NCBI GenBank assembly: GCA_039545275.1
Contig: BCHS01000001.1
Location: 379,579 to 443,578 of the forward strand
DNA: 64,000 bases
Direction: 5' to 3'
Source: Pseudomicrostroma phylloplanum
Taxonomy: Eukaryota; Basidiomycota; Exobasidiomycetes; Microstromatales
Each line of letters begins with the position of its first letter. Positions within the stretch are counted from its first letter, which is position 1. The translations under genes and the position numbers were made by a program. The notes below the pieces were generated by a model that saw only the letters and a program-made list of their open reading frames with translations, searched no databases and was not told the DNA's origin. Positions 23,138 to 33,318 of this stretch are shown here, piece by piece.

Positions 23138-23512
23138 GTCTGGTCAGGAGGATGACTCGTTCCCCTTCCACCTGTACCTTGTGTGTCTCCTCAGTTCTCA
23201 TACAAGTCACCGACGTTTCCATCGACCTTGCGCGGGATCACCGCCCTTTCTCGTATCCATCGTGAGATGCTTTGTTCCGCCAGCCCTCCTGGTCGCACCC
23301 TGCACACTCTAGCAAGGCGACCATTCAAGAAGCTGATCTTGAACTCGTCTTGATTGGATGCGCTCTGCCGCGAGCCTAGAAGTACAAGGGATTGATGCCC
23401 TGAAAAATCAGGTTCCCTGCTTGTCGCCGTAAAACTGCATTGGTTCGACGCCCCGGCTACCCTGCAATATCCCAAAGACCGTGCCTGCCCCTCAGACCTC
23501 GATTCTCCTAAT
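23138..23512. other. Convergent 3' intergenic region
   Basis: 3' ends of ADE4 and the CWF18 gene; 375 bases, no gene or repeat recognised. Confidence 0.5.
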
Positions 23513-24330
23513 TCAATCTTCTTCGCTCTCCTCCTCACTGCTTTCATCGCTTCCTGCCTCCCCCACACCCAGCCCGCGTCTGCCCCTGCCGACGGTACTC
23601 ATGGCTACTTCGGCAGCAGCAGCAGCAGCAGCAGCGCCGGCAGCACCATTGCCGGCCTTGCCTGCCTTGAGTCGTTGACCTGAGAGATTGGCGCCCAGAG
23701 GATGATCGAAAGTCAATTTCCGTACCGAACACAAAGCTTCGAGGGTCACCCCGCCTACTCACGAATCAATATCAACCTCGCCTCTCTATCTCTCCTCTCA
23801 ACCTTCTTCAATCTCTTGAGCATATCCCTCTTCAAATCCCAATTAACCCTCTTCGGTGCAATCCCTGCCAAATCCAACTCTCTAATTCTCCTCGCTTCCT
23901 CTTCTCTAAGTACCTCCTCTTGCACTCCCTTAACCTCGTCTTCGATGCCCTTTACGGTGCTCCAGGTTCCATCGCGTGCTTGGCCCGTCATGGGGTCCCA
24001 GTTGCGGAAGCGGCGAAGTAGGACGCCTTCGGCGGACGAGTCGGCGAGACGCTGGGCGGAGGACTCGCTGCTGGGGTTTGCTAGATCGGCCGCTGCTGCT
24101 GCTGCCTCTGTGCCATCTTCATCGTCGGTTGCTTGTTGAAGGCTGCGGGTGGGACGGAGGGAGGTACGATGTGAGGAGAGAAAGGCGCGTCTAAAGGGGT
24201 GTATGGACGAGGAGGAAGAGCCTGCCGTTGCTGCTGCTGCTCCTACTGATGGCCCAGAATCTTGCTGTTGATCCTTTGTCTCCCGAAGACTCTTCAGACG
24301 AGCTTGGCGCGAGGCGTTATAGGCCTCCAT
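23513..24330 (-). CDS. Pre-mRNA splicing factor of the Cwf18/CCDC12 family
   Basis: Two exons (24330-23763, 23679-23513) encode 244 residues. It starts with MEAYNASRQARLKSLRE, and its core is the Cwf18 domain, FRNWDPMTGQ, then IAPKRVNWDLKRDMLKRLKKVERR and ARLILIRQRLKAGK, with the splice site inside IRQ. Human CCDC12 and fission yeast Cwf18 are components of the Bact/NTC-related spliceosome. The middle of exon 1 and the C-terminus are low complexity: Ala run AAGAAAAAAAAE from a GCA/GCT repeat at about 23612-23640, and an acidic DESSEEESEED end. Longer than human CCDC12 (166 residues) mainly because of these tracts. Confidence 0.9.
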
Positions 24331-24619
24331 AATGGTCGGTACGATGTGAAGATGATGATCTTCGGATGCGAACTGTAGATTGCAATCCTCGTCGGTCTGT
24401 CTGTCGGAAGGAAGTCAGGCCGATCGGAGCGGAGGCGAGCACTTGTTGCCCTGAGGCCAGAGCGGAGCCGCGAGTGGATGCGAATCAGCGGGACTGAGTG
24501 CACGCCCGGGGATAAGAATATCGCCTGGGCTAGATTGGAGTAAAAGTAGGCGTACTCTAGCAAGGGCACTAACTCCTTCCATCCTCCCTACCACGATCAT
24601 CGCAGCTCTCTTGTCCATC
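24331..24619. promoter_or_regulatory. Divergent promoter between CWF18 and NBP35
   Basis: 289 bases between two start codons; no specific site recognised. Confidence 0.5.
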
Positions 24620-26013
24620 ATGCTCGCTGTGCAGTCACAGCCCTCAACTTCTGCGCTATCCTCCTTCCCCGCCGTCCCTCCCTCCGAGTCCGCTCCGCCA
24701 ACACAAGTCGCAGAGGCCCTCCCGGACACTGTCCCAGAGAATGCCCCCGCCCACTGTCCCGGCACAGACTCGACCGAAGCAGGCAAAGCCTCTGCCTGTG
24801 AAGGATGTCCCAACCAGTCCACCTGCGCTACCACTCCCAAGGGACCTGATCCCGATTTGCCCAAGATTAAAGAGAGGATGAAGGGGATTAGGAATAAGAT
24901 CTTGGTCATGAGTGGGAAGGGGGGAGTGGGGAAGAGCACGTTTACTAGTATGCTCGGGTGGGCTTTTAGTGGCGATGAGAAGATTCAGGTGCGTTGAAGT
25001 GCTTCTCCGCCTCAGCGTTGCCGAAGGAATGCAGCGATCACCTCGACGAGACCGCAAGCTGACCCTGCTCTACTCTGCTCTCCTTGCGCCCCCTCGCCAC
25101 CTGTCTCCTTCCTCCAGACGGCCATCATGGACATCGACATCTGCGGTCCCTCAATCCCAACCATCCTCGGCCTTTCCACCTCCTCCATCCATTCCTCCGC
25201 CACAGGCTGGTCTCCCGTCTACCTTTCCGACAACCTCTGCTGCATGAGCATCGGTTTCCTCCTCCCCTCGGCCAACTCGGCGGTTATATGGAGAGGGCCA
25301 AAGAAGAATGGACTGATTAAGCAGTTCTTGATGGATGTGGATTGGTGTGGTGGACTTGAAGAGGAGGAGGGAGAGGAAGAGGTGGATCCGGAGGAGGAAG
25401 ATACCAAGCTGAATGGTAGCGAGGTCGTCACCAGCAACGGGAACGGGAACGGGAACGGTCACATGGCCTCCTCGCGCCGTTCGCACGCTCTAGACTACAT
25501 GCTCATCGACACTCCCCCCGGCACCTCCGATGAGCACCTCAGCATCGTCTCCTATCTCCAAGAATCCGGCATCAACGGTGCCATCCTCCTCACCACTCCC
25601 CAGGAAATCTCCCTCCAAGACGTCCGTAAAGAGATCAACTTCCTCCGAAAAGTTAAAGTCCCCATCCTTGGAGTGGTAGAGAATATGGCGGGATTCGTCT
25701 GCCCTGCGTGCCATGGGAGGAGCGATATCTTCTACCCTTCTACAGGAGGGGCAAAGAAGCTTTGTGAGGATGAAGGGCTGACCTTCTTGGGGAGTGTTCC
25801 GCTTGATCCGAGGATTGGAAAGTGCGCGGATTTGGGAGAGAGCTTTGTGGATGAGTATCCGGATAGTCCGGCTAGCACTGCCTACCTGGAGATTATTGAT
25901 AGTGAGTGGAAAGGAACGAACTCTGCGGATAGGGCGGGCAAGCAGAGGAAGAGTGAAGCTGACCTTGGCTGTTCTTTTGTGGTTTGACAGAAATCCGCGA
26001 GCTGGCACCTTGA
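24620..26013 (+). CDS. NBP35: Cytosolic Fe-S cluster assembly scaffold ATPase NBP35
   Basis: Three exons (24620-24988, 25118-25901, 25991-26013) give 391 residues. The N-terminal four-cysteine Fe-S motif of Nbp35 is at residues 46-69 (CPGT...[10 protein letters not shown]), which separates it from Cfd1. The deviant P-loop [12 protein letters not shown] lies near 100, [14 protein letters not shown] follows, and the bridging-cluster CPAC lies near 317. It assembles 4Fe-4S clusters with Cfd1 in the cytosol for cytosolic and nuclear targets. A 45-residue acidic/Asn-Gly insert ([15 protein letters not shown]) interrupts the domain before [16 protein letters not shown]. The last exon is only 23 bases (KIRELAP); reading through its intron would instead add 28 unrelated residues. 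The exon 1 donor is GTGCGT. Confidence 0.96.
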
Positions 26014-26525
26014 TATTAAGTGTGATCCTCCCCATCTCCTTCCCCACCCTCCTGAAGTCTTCTTCCGAGTCCTCAAGTCTCCTGTACATATACCCACATC
26101 GCACACTCTCCACATTCATCCTCCTCCTCTGAGGCCCCTAGTGTAACATACAATAGAACACTTCTGCCAAGAGAAACACGACTCGTGAGCTCGTCCCTAC
26201 CCCACGCTTGATCTCACATGTTCGGCCGGGTTCGCCGAGAAATTCAATCAGAGGGTATCAGCAGACAGACAGACGGACACACTGGCACTGACTGACTCGC
26301 TCTATCCAATTCGTGTTTTCCATTCTGTTGTGCAGAGAGAAGGAGTAAGAGACAAGCAAGGCGGGGACAAAAGTAAAACAATAGACGAGACCCATGTCCT
26401 CCTCAAATTCTTGCTTTCCCTCCCTCCTTCGTTCCTTCCTCTCTTGTTCTCCGTGGCCCTCCTACAGAGCACGAGCTATTGCGCACCTTCTGACCCTCAA
26501 AAGAAAGGGTAGTGTGAGCGCAGAC
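26014..26525. other. Convergent 3' intergenic region
   Basis: 512 bases between the NBP35 and GND1 stop codons. Contains a short (CAGA)n stretch near 26270. No gene seen. Confidence 0.5.
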
Positions 26526-28552
26526 TTATGCCTGGTAGGTGGAGCTGGCCACACGTCCTCCCCTTCCGGTCCAGTTGACGTGGATGGGCTGTCCCTCGGG
26601 CCTCTCCTTGGTTCCGTATCCAGGGGCAATCTCAAAGGTGTGGGCACCGAAGAGGTCACGCTGGGCCTGGAGGAGCGAGGCGGGGAGCTGGGCGGTACGG
26701 TAGCCGTCGTAGAAGGCCAGGGCAGTGGAGAAGGCGGGGGTGGGGATACCCAGCAGGATAGCCTTGGCAACGACTCGCCTCCAGCCGTCCTGAGCCTTGT
26801 GGATGGCCTTGTTGAAGAAGTCATCGAAGAGGAGGTTCTCCAGCTCGGGGTTGTTGCGGTAGGCGTTGGTGATGTCCTTGAGGAAGACGGATCGGATAAT
26901 GCATCCTCCACGCCACATCAGGGCAATACCGGCGTTGTTGAGCTTCCAGTCGTTGGCCTTGGCAGCAGAGTTCATCAGGATGAAACCCTGAGAGTAGGAG
27001 ATGATCTTAGAGGCGTACAGGGCCTGCTCCAGGTCATCGATGAACTGCTGCTTGTCGCCCTGGAAGGGCTCGATCTTGGGACCACCCAGGACCTTGGAGG
27101 CACGCACACGCTCCTCCTTGAGGGACGACAGGCATCGGGCAAAGACGGCCTCACCGATGAGGGTTACTGGCTGTCCGAGGTCCAGAGCGTCAATGGCAGT
27201 CCACTTTCCGGTACCCTTCTGTCCAGCAGCGTCGAGGACCTTGGTGACCAGGGGAACTCCGTCGTCGTCGTTGAACTTGAGAATGTCACGAGTGATCTCG
27301 ATCAGGAACGAGTCGAGGACACCAGTGTTCCACTTCTCGAAGATGTCAGCAATCTCGGCCTCCTTGAGACCCAGTCCTCGCTTGAGGATGTCGTAAGCCT
27401 CACAGATGAGCTGCATGTCTCCGTACTCGATACCGTTGTGCACCATCTTGACGTAGTGGCCGGAACCGGTCTGGCCGACCCACTCACAGCAGGCCTCGCC
27501 ATCAGACTGAGCGGCAGTCTTCTGGAAGATCTCCTTGAGGTGGGGCCATGCCTCGTCCGAACCACCGGGCATGATGGAAGGACCGTGGCGGGCACCCTCC
27601 TCACCACCGGACACACCGGCACCGACAAAGAGGAGTCCCTTGGCCTCGAGGGCCTTGGTCCTTCGGATGGAGTCGGGGTAGTGGGAGTTACCACCGTCGA
27701 TGATGATGTCACCCTTCTCGAGGTGGGGGGTGAGCTGGTCGATGAAGGCATCGACGGCAGCTCCGGCCTTCACAAGGATGATCATCTTACGAGGGCGCTT
27801 GAGCTTGGCAACGAACTCCTCGATCGAGTGAGCACCAACGATCTTGGTGCCTGGAATTGCCGGAGGAGAGGTATGAGAATTCGTAGCGTAGCGATCAGCA
27901 GGGGGCGCTAGAAGAAGAAGAATAGCTCGGGCTGTGATCATCGCCCAGTGTGACACTCACCCTTGGCCTCGTCGTTCAGGAAGTCGTCGACCTTGCTGGT
28001 GGTTCGGTTGTAAGCACAGACAGTGAATCCCTTGTCTGTGAGAGCGCATCGAGAGGAGCGGACAGAGAGCAACGATGCGTCAGTGAATGGTAGATGATGA
28101 GGCCCATGGCGGATCCAGGCGCTGGTGCTGCCGCCGCCTCTGATGGTCCTCGATGATAACAAAGTCCTGTGCTGAGCCTACTCACCGTTCATGTTGAGGA
28201 TCAGGTTCTGGCCCATGACGGCCAGACCGATCAGACCGATGTCGGCGCTGTGGAAGGAGAAGGTACATACAGGGCGATGGGTCAGTATGTATGCTCGGTG
28301 ATAAGGGATGGTCAGTGCTGATAAAGGTGGTAGTGCACAGCAGCACCTTCGAAGACTAGCAGTGCGATACTGAAATGTATGCGTGGGTGCTCTACACCCC
28401 CAAGGGTATGCGGCGATTGATGACTGCTGCGCTCTCTCCCTCTCTGGTCTGCGTATGGGTCCCTCGCAGAAGTGCAGCTCTTCGCAACTTTTGCGCCCCA
28501 GCGAAGTGGTCTGACTGCGTGCATGTACTCACACAGCTTGCTCGGAAGACAT
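26526..28552 (-). CDS. GND1: 6-phosphogluconate dehydrogenase, decarboxylating
   Basis: Four exons (28552-28533, 28247-28186, 28035-27961, 27850-26526) encode 493 residues, the family length. The first exon codes just MSSEQA plus two bases. The Rossmann NADP loop (ADIGLIGLAVMGQNLILNMN) is on exon 2. Catalytic blocks are IIDGGNSHYPDSIRRT, GAGVSGGEEGARHGPSIMPGGS, and HYVKMVHNGIEYGDMQ with the catalytic Lys; the substrate region ILLGIPTPAFSTALAFYDGYR and the end SSTYQA are also typical. It oxidises 6-phosphogluconate to ribulose-5-phosphate and CO2, making NADPH in the cytosolic pentose phosphate pathway. The large exon uses almost only C- or G-ending preferred codons, pointing to high expression. 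All introns are in the first 130 codons. Confidence 0.98.
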
Positions 28553-29528
28553 GGTGTTGATTAACTTTTTGGGATCGAGATGTGAGACGAGGTTGTTGAT
28601 TCTGTTCAGCGCCACTGTATCAATGTGACGATGGTGATGGAGGGTAAGGGGGGAAGAAGGTGTGTTGGTTGGGTGGGGATTGGTAGAAGGAAGGAAGAAG
28701 GGCGGCGAGGGTGCGGGCGGGCGGGCTGCGTGCGTGCGTGCGTGCGTGTGTGTGGCCTTTGGAAGGAGTGGCTGACTGACTGGGTGGGTGAGTGACGGCT
28801 GGGTGGGCGAGTGCTTGCCTGTCTGGCTGGCGCGGGTGGCGCTGCCTCGGGTGTGGTGCCTGCCCTCACGCGGCATGACGCTCGAGGCCTGTCGCCCTCT
28901 GTCCTTGCCTTGCCCTCGTCGCTCGCGTGGCCCTTCCTCGTCGCCCCTTTGCGCGCTCTTTCCGATGTCAGTCTACCCAACATCTGCCCGCCCTCGCCCC
29001 CCATTCGGCACAACTTCGGCGATCACACAAGTAGGAACGGCACATGCGGACACAAGATTGCCTTCGTCCAGACACGTTGCCTTTAACAATACGATCTCCA
29101 AGCAGCTTGCAGCCCTGGGCGGGACCCATGACAAGGATTGTAGGTGGGACTCGTTTCGCTTGCAGGTCCCTCCGCTTCCGATCTCCGTATCGGAACAGCC
29201 TCCCGCTCATTCTTATCTCCGTCGCACACCGGCCGATGCTCCCTCTACGGAAGCACGCGCAGATGCAGACTGGATGTGTGTCTGCCTCGCCATCTATCTT
29301 CCCGTGGTGGGATGGTCTGATTCCCTGAATCGATGAACGTGGAGTAGGCAGCTGCTAGGCGCATGACCATATCCGTAATTGCCTTGCTCTGCGATACGAT
29401 GGACCACGTCGGGCGCGTGTGTGTGTGTGCGGCCTCCTTCGCGCCAATTTCCCTGCGTCGGAAGCGCGTCCGTGTGTCTTTGGCTCGCACTGTCCAAGCT
29501 ACTCTCCACTTCTAACCCACGAGTGCGA
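28553..29528. promoter_or_regulatory. Long divergent promoter between GND1 and the AP endonuclease
   Basis: 976 bases with no credible gene. Purine-rich runs lie just upstream of GND1 (28620-28710), then a (GCGT)n/(GT)n tract at about 28727-28754, and a second GT run near 29414-29430. The repeats could form non-B DNA, but regulatory function is only inferred. Confidence 0.5.
28727..28754. repeat. GCGT/GT simple repeat
   Basis: About five GCGT units followed by GT units, within the GND1 upstream region. Confidence 0.85.
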
Positions 29529-31086
29529 ATGTTGAGAAGATTGCTCACCACCACCGTGCTCCCCTCGACGCGCCTCCTTTGCCTTGCTAAGCCCCAACCT
29601 TTGCTCTTCCTCGAACTTACCCCTCAGCTACTACTCTCCACCATGGTGGCCTCTCGTAGAGCTTCACGTACTTCCAAGCCGGTCGAGGAGGAGCCCGCCG
29701 TGGCCTCTTCCCCAGGCAATAAGCGGAAGCTGAAGCAGCAAGGGGCCGAGGAGGAAGAGGTCGCTGACACCAAGACCGCCAATGCTAATGGAGCAGCGAA
29801 GAAGCCAAAGGGAAGAGCAAGCAAGGCTCAGAAGAAGGAGGAGCCAGGAGAAGCAGCAGCAGTGGAGGAGCAAAGCGCCGCTACAGAGGCCACCGCAGGG
29901 CCTTCTGCTCCTGCTGCTGCTGCTGCTGCTGCTGCTGGCCCCAAGAAGTCGCGTCGCAAGGCTACGGCAGGGGGGGACCCCGACTCACCGGCTGCGCCCA
30001 GCGGGAACGACATCCTCGCTTTCGAAGGGTGTCCCAAGACAGTGGATATTCCCAACCCGCTCTCCTTCTCCGACTCTCCTCGTCCTTCCTCCTCAATCCG
30101 CATCGCAAGCTGGAACATCGTCTCCCTCAAGTCCGCCGAGCCCAAGGGTCTGACCAGGTACCTCGAGGCAGAGGACGCAGATCTAGTCGTCCTCACCGAG
30201 ACGAAAGTCAACGAGGTCCCGTCCTTCTTCCAGTCCTCCCGCTACCCACACCAGACCTGGGGAATAGGAGCCACAAAGTCCTACGCGGGCATCGCTCTCT
30301 TGTCCAAGATCGAGCCGCTTTCCATCCAGAAAGGCCTGCCGGAGCTGGCAGACTATGACTCCAAGGGAAGGTGTATCACGCTTGAGTTTGATGGGTGCTA
30401 TGTTGTGGGGACTTACTGCGTGAATGCGGGCGAGGGACTAAAGACGATCGAGGCAAAGAAGAAGTGGAATCACGCCCTCTCGACGCACATTGCCAAGCTG
30501 GACGAGAAGAAGCCGGTGATCTGGACGGGAGACCTCAATGTGGTCATAGACGAGAGGGATCTTGCCAAGGCGAGCGCAAAGTGGAACAAGTCCCCCGGGT
30601 ATACTCAGCTTGAGTGTGATCAGCATAGGGCCTTTCTTGAGGGCACGTTTCTGGAGGGAGCCAAGCCCTTCAAGGATGTCTGGAGAGAGAAACACCCGGA
30701 TGCCGTCGGCCACTTTACCTTCTATGGTTGGAGGGGACAATGCAGAATCAAGGGCATCGGCTGGAGGCTCGACTCGTTCATCGTGAGTCCAGTGGAAAAC
30801 AAAAGGTCTGCCCGACGTCTGCTCACCCACTCCCGCCCTCGCATTTCTTCCTCCCCACTCCTCCCAGGTCTCGGAACGAGCACAGGAACACTGCACCAAA
30901 TGCGAAATCCGACATGAAGTCTATGGCGCTAGGTGAGTCGTCCATTCCTTCGTTCAGTGCTTCCTTTTCAAGTCTGGCCCCGCATCCACTGACAATGTCA
31001 CTCTCCTGTCCTGCTCTGGCCACGGCTGCAGTGATCACGTACCCATCTTTGCAGACTTTGATGCGAAGCTCTTTTGGGCAACCTGA
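29529..31086 (+). CDS. ExoIII/APE1-family apurinic/apyrimidinic endonuclease
   Basis: Three exons (29529-30782, 30868-30932, 31032-31086), 457 residues. Catalytic-fold motifs: IRIASWNIVSLKS near 192, the metal-binding Glu in VVLTETKVNE near 224 (usual form LQETK), PVIWTGDLNVVIDERD near 333, GWRLDSFIVS near 415, and SDHVPIFADF with the catalytic Asp-His near 440. It cuts the backbone 5' of abasic sites in base excision repair. There is no C-terminal GRF zinc finger, so it is APE1-like rather than canonical Apn2. Residues 1-38 (MLRRLLTTTVLPSTRLL...) look like a mitochondrial presequence; a second ATG at 29643 in CACCATGG context precedes a Lys/Arg-rich nuclear-type region. Two isoforms are likely. 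An Ala run of nine is coded by a GCT repeat near 29911-29938. Confidence 0.93.
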
Positions 31087-31252
31087 GTATAGACGAAGGG
31101 AAGGAACAGCATTGCTTCGTGACTCTTCCTGTACAGATCACTTGCTCCTTAGCCATCAGCAGTCAATTATCTTCTTCTTCACCAAGTATCTTGCAGATTA
31201 TGTAGAGTAAGACGGACACGTATCTTGCGTGAGGTATAGACAGATGTAGCCA

Positions 31253-32389
31253 CTACTTCTCTGCGGAGGCCATAGACATAGAGGAGAGATCGTCAGCCAG
31301 ATGCCCCTGAGGTCATCTCGTTTCTAAAGATCACGTCCATACTCACTTCCGATTCCCTTGAACCATTTGGGGACCTTCTTCTCCCTCGCCTCTCCCCCCG
31401 CCGAGCTCGCCGACGACCCACCCAGCGTCTGTCCTCCTGTCGTAGCGGCAGACCCACTCTGTGTCTCCCCCATCTTAGGCGCTTCCAGTGGCTTTCCCTC
31501 TCCTCTCAGTTCCTCCCTAATCGGCGCAAGCGTAGCAGACGAGTTGAGCCCTTCATCCCCCGCGCCAGTCCAGCGCAGGGAGACGATCGCTCCCCCTCCC
31601 CAGCCCATTTCGCCAATCGTCTTTCCCCTGAACTCCTGGCCGGGCTTCTTTGCCACGCGCGGACGCCCCGGGAGAGCGGCAGGTACAGGAGGACCGGTGA
31701 TGCCCTCTTCGGGAAAGTCGATCTTGGGGGGAGAGGTGTAGAGGGTGAAGGGCTTGCCTGCGTGGCTGGGGAGGAGGGCGGAGCGTAGCAGTGGGTAGAG
31801 GCGGGGCATGGGAGTCGATGATGGGAGGGTGTACTCTAGTAGAGTACGGTCTGAGAAGCGGAAGCGTACGTGAATCTAGGGAGCCGGGGAAGCGATAGGG
31901 GGGACATGGGAAAGACAACCAGGTCAGTAAGAGTAACAAGGTCCACTGATCGATGCCCGCTGAGCTCACCTCTTCGAATGCTCTTCTTGCAGATCCTCCT
32001 CCTCTAGCTTCATGCTTCTCCCTCATCGCCTGCGTCATCAGCGGGGCGTCCGGCCCCACGCCCGCTCTCTTGTTGCTCTGGATCGTAGAGGCGTACGCGG
32101 CCTGCAGCTCCGCCATCGTCGGCTTCGCCTCATCGCTCGGAGCCGGTAGAGGTGGTGTGAGAGTGGCTGGTGCTGCTGCTGATGATGATGATGAAGGTGG
32201 GAAAGAGGAGGGCGGGAGCAGTACTTTTGGCTTGGGGAGGGCTGAGGAGGTCGAGGAGGTGGAAGCAGCGGTAGGACCGGAGGCAGGGGTAGGGGGAGGA
32301 GGAGGCGGTGGTGAGGTCGACATTGAGCTGCCAGCCGCGGGCGTCGCTTCAGCAGGCGGTGCTATCACTGGCGCATCGTTGTCTGCCAT
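31253..32389 (-). CDS. UBX-like domain protein (TUG/ASPSCR1, Ubx4-related)
   Basis: Three exons (32389-31970, 31875-31347, 31260-31253) give 318 residues. The N-terminal 100 residues are Pro/Ser-rich. A helix (TMAELQAAYASTIQSNKR) and ARRAFEE precede the ubiquitin-like UBX fold: IHVRFRFSDRTLLEYTLPS, LYPLLRSALLPSHAGKPFTLYTSPPK, then GAIVSLRWTG. This arrangement matches the C-terminal region of TUG/Ubx4, adaptors of the Cdc48/p97 ATPase. The last exon has 8 bases and yields the ending WFKGIGKK; without it the frame ends WFKGIGSEYGRDL. The conserved GKK-type ending and the multiple-of-three sum support the splice. Only 166 bases separate its stop from that of the convergent AP endonuclease. Confidence 0.8.
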
Positions 32390-32616
32390 GGCCGTCGTAT
32401 TGATCGGTCTATTAGCTTGAGGTTGATGGTATAATGATTGTGACAGTCAAGAAGAGTATAGCTCAGCCCTCGCCGTCGTCGTTGCCTCCACGTCTGGCTC
32501 CGCCAATCTTCGAGTCGCTCTTTCCGTCTGCCTCGGCGCCGCTTTCCTCAGCCGCCTTCTTCTTGCCACGCCCAACCGCTACTGTACGCTCGACATCATA
32601 CTCGCTCGCTGAAAGC
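32390..32616. promoter_or_regulatory. Compact divergent promoter (UBX protein / PET191)
   Basis: 227 bases between two start codons; no site recognised. Confidence 0.5.
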
Positions 32617-33180
32617 ATGAACTCGGTGAGCTCCATTTATCTCCTCGACCTCTCGCAGAGTAATAGCCTCTGACTCCATGTCCTTCCTTGCCCCTCCTCC
32701 GGCTTAGTGTCAATCGATCCGGGACGACCTGGCCTCCTGCCTCCTGGCTTCCCCCTGCGTGCAGGAGCAGGGAAAGTCCGCCCAGGACTGTCTCCGCAAT
32801 GAGAAGGAGTCGCTACCGCTGGAATGTCAGAACATCTACAAGAGCTATGTCGCTTGCAAGAGGGGTATGGTGAGTGCTGCCGCGAGGGATGCCCGGCTCG
32901 GTGGGATGAGCGGCAAAGAGGGTAGAATACAGCTGTAGGAAGCTGACAATTCTTTTCCCCTGGCTGGTCTCCCCCCTTCCTCACGATCTACAGCTTGACA
33001 TGAGGAAAAGGTGAGCTGAAGATGGCGCTTGGCTTCCCTCCACTCCCTCGGGTCCTGACCCTCTTCTCACTCTCCATGCACATCTCCAGATTCCGAGGCA
33101 ATGCACCCGCAGCAACGAAGCGGACAAATGCTCCTGGCGGGACATCACAGGTGGACAGCGCTGCCGTGGAGACAGCCTAG
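32617..33180 (+). CDS. PET191: Cytochrome c oxidase assembly factor PET191/COA5
   Basis: Four exons (32617-32625, 32708-32869, 32994-33010, 33090-33180) give 92 residues. The first exon is nine bases, Met-Asn-Ser. The twin CX9C-type pattern is clear: CQSIRDDLASCLLASPC, DCLRNEKESLPLECQNIYKSYVACKRGMLDMRKRFRGN. The RKRFRGN ending block is the family hallmark. PET191/COA5 is an intermembrane-space protein needed for assembly of complex IV. The product would be missed by gene finders because most exons are tiny. The tail after RGN (25 residues, Thr/Ala-rich) is not conserved in what I know of the family. Confidence 0.95.
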
Positions 33181-33318
33181 GAAGCAGGGGCAGAAATAGT
33201 AGTATAGGAGAGGGCTGTGGAAGACTCTTGCCCCCATTGTACAGTATAGCATTCTCGCTCAACCAGCATGACGATCACAAAAGATTCATCACTCATTACA
33301 TTACGGTTTTGCACTGGG
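33181..33318. other. Convergent gap of 138 bases
   Basis: Lies between the stop codons of PET191 and the I-BAR-like gene; the two 3' UTRs probably overlap. Confidence 0.5.

Noticed and set aside
26394..27911. Long plus-strand frame of 505 residues opposite GND1
   Set aside because: It is a mirror of the highly biased codons of 6-phosphogluconate dehydrogenase; the minus strand carries all conserved motifs.
28788..29336. 182-residue plus-strand frame between GND1 and the AP endonuclease
   Set aside because: Low-complexity, no domain, and it spans the repeat-rich divergent promoter.
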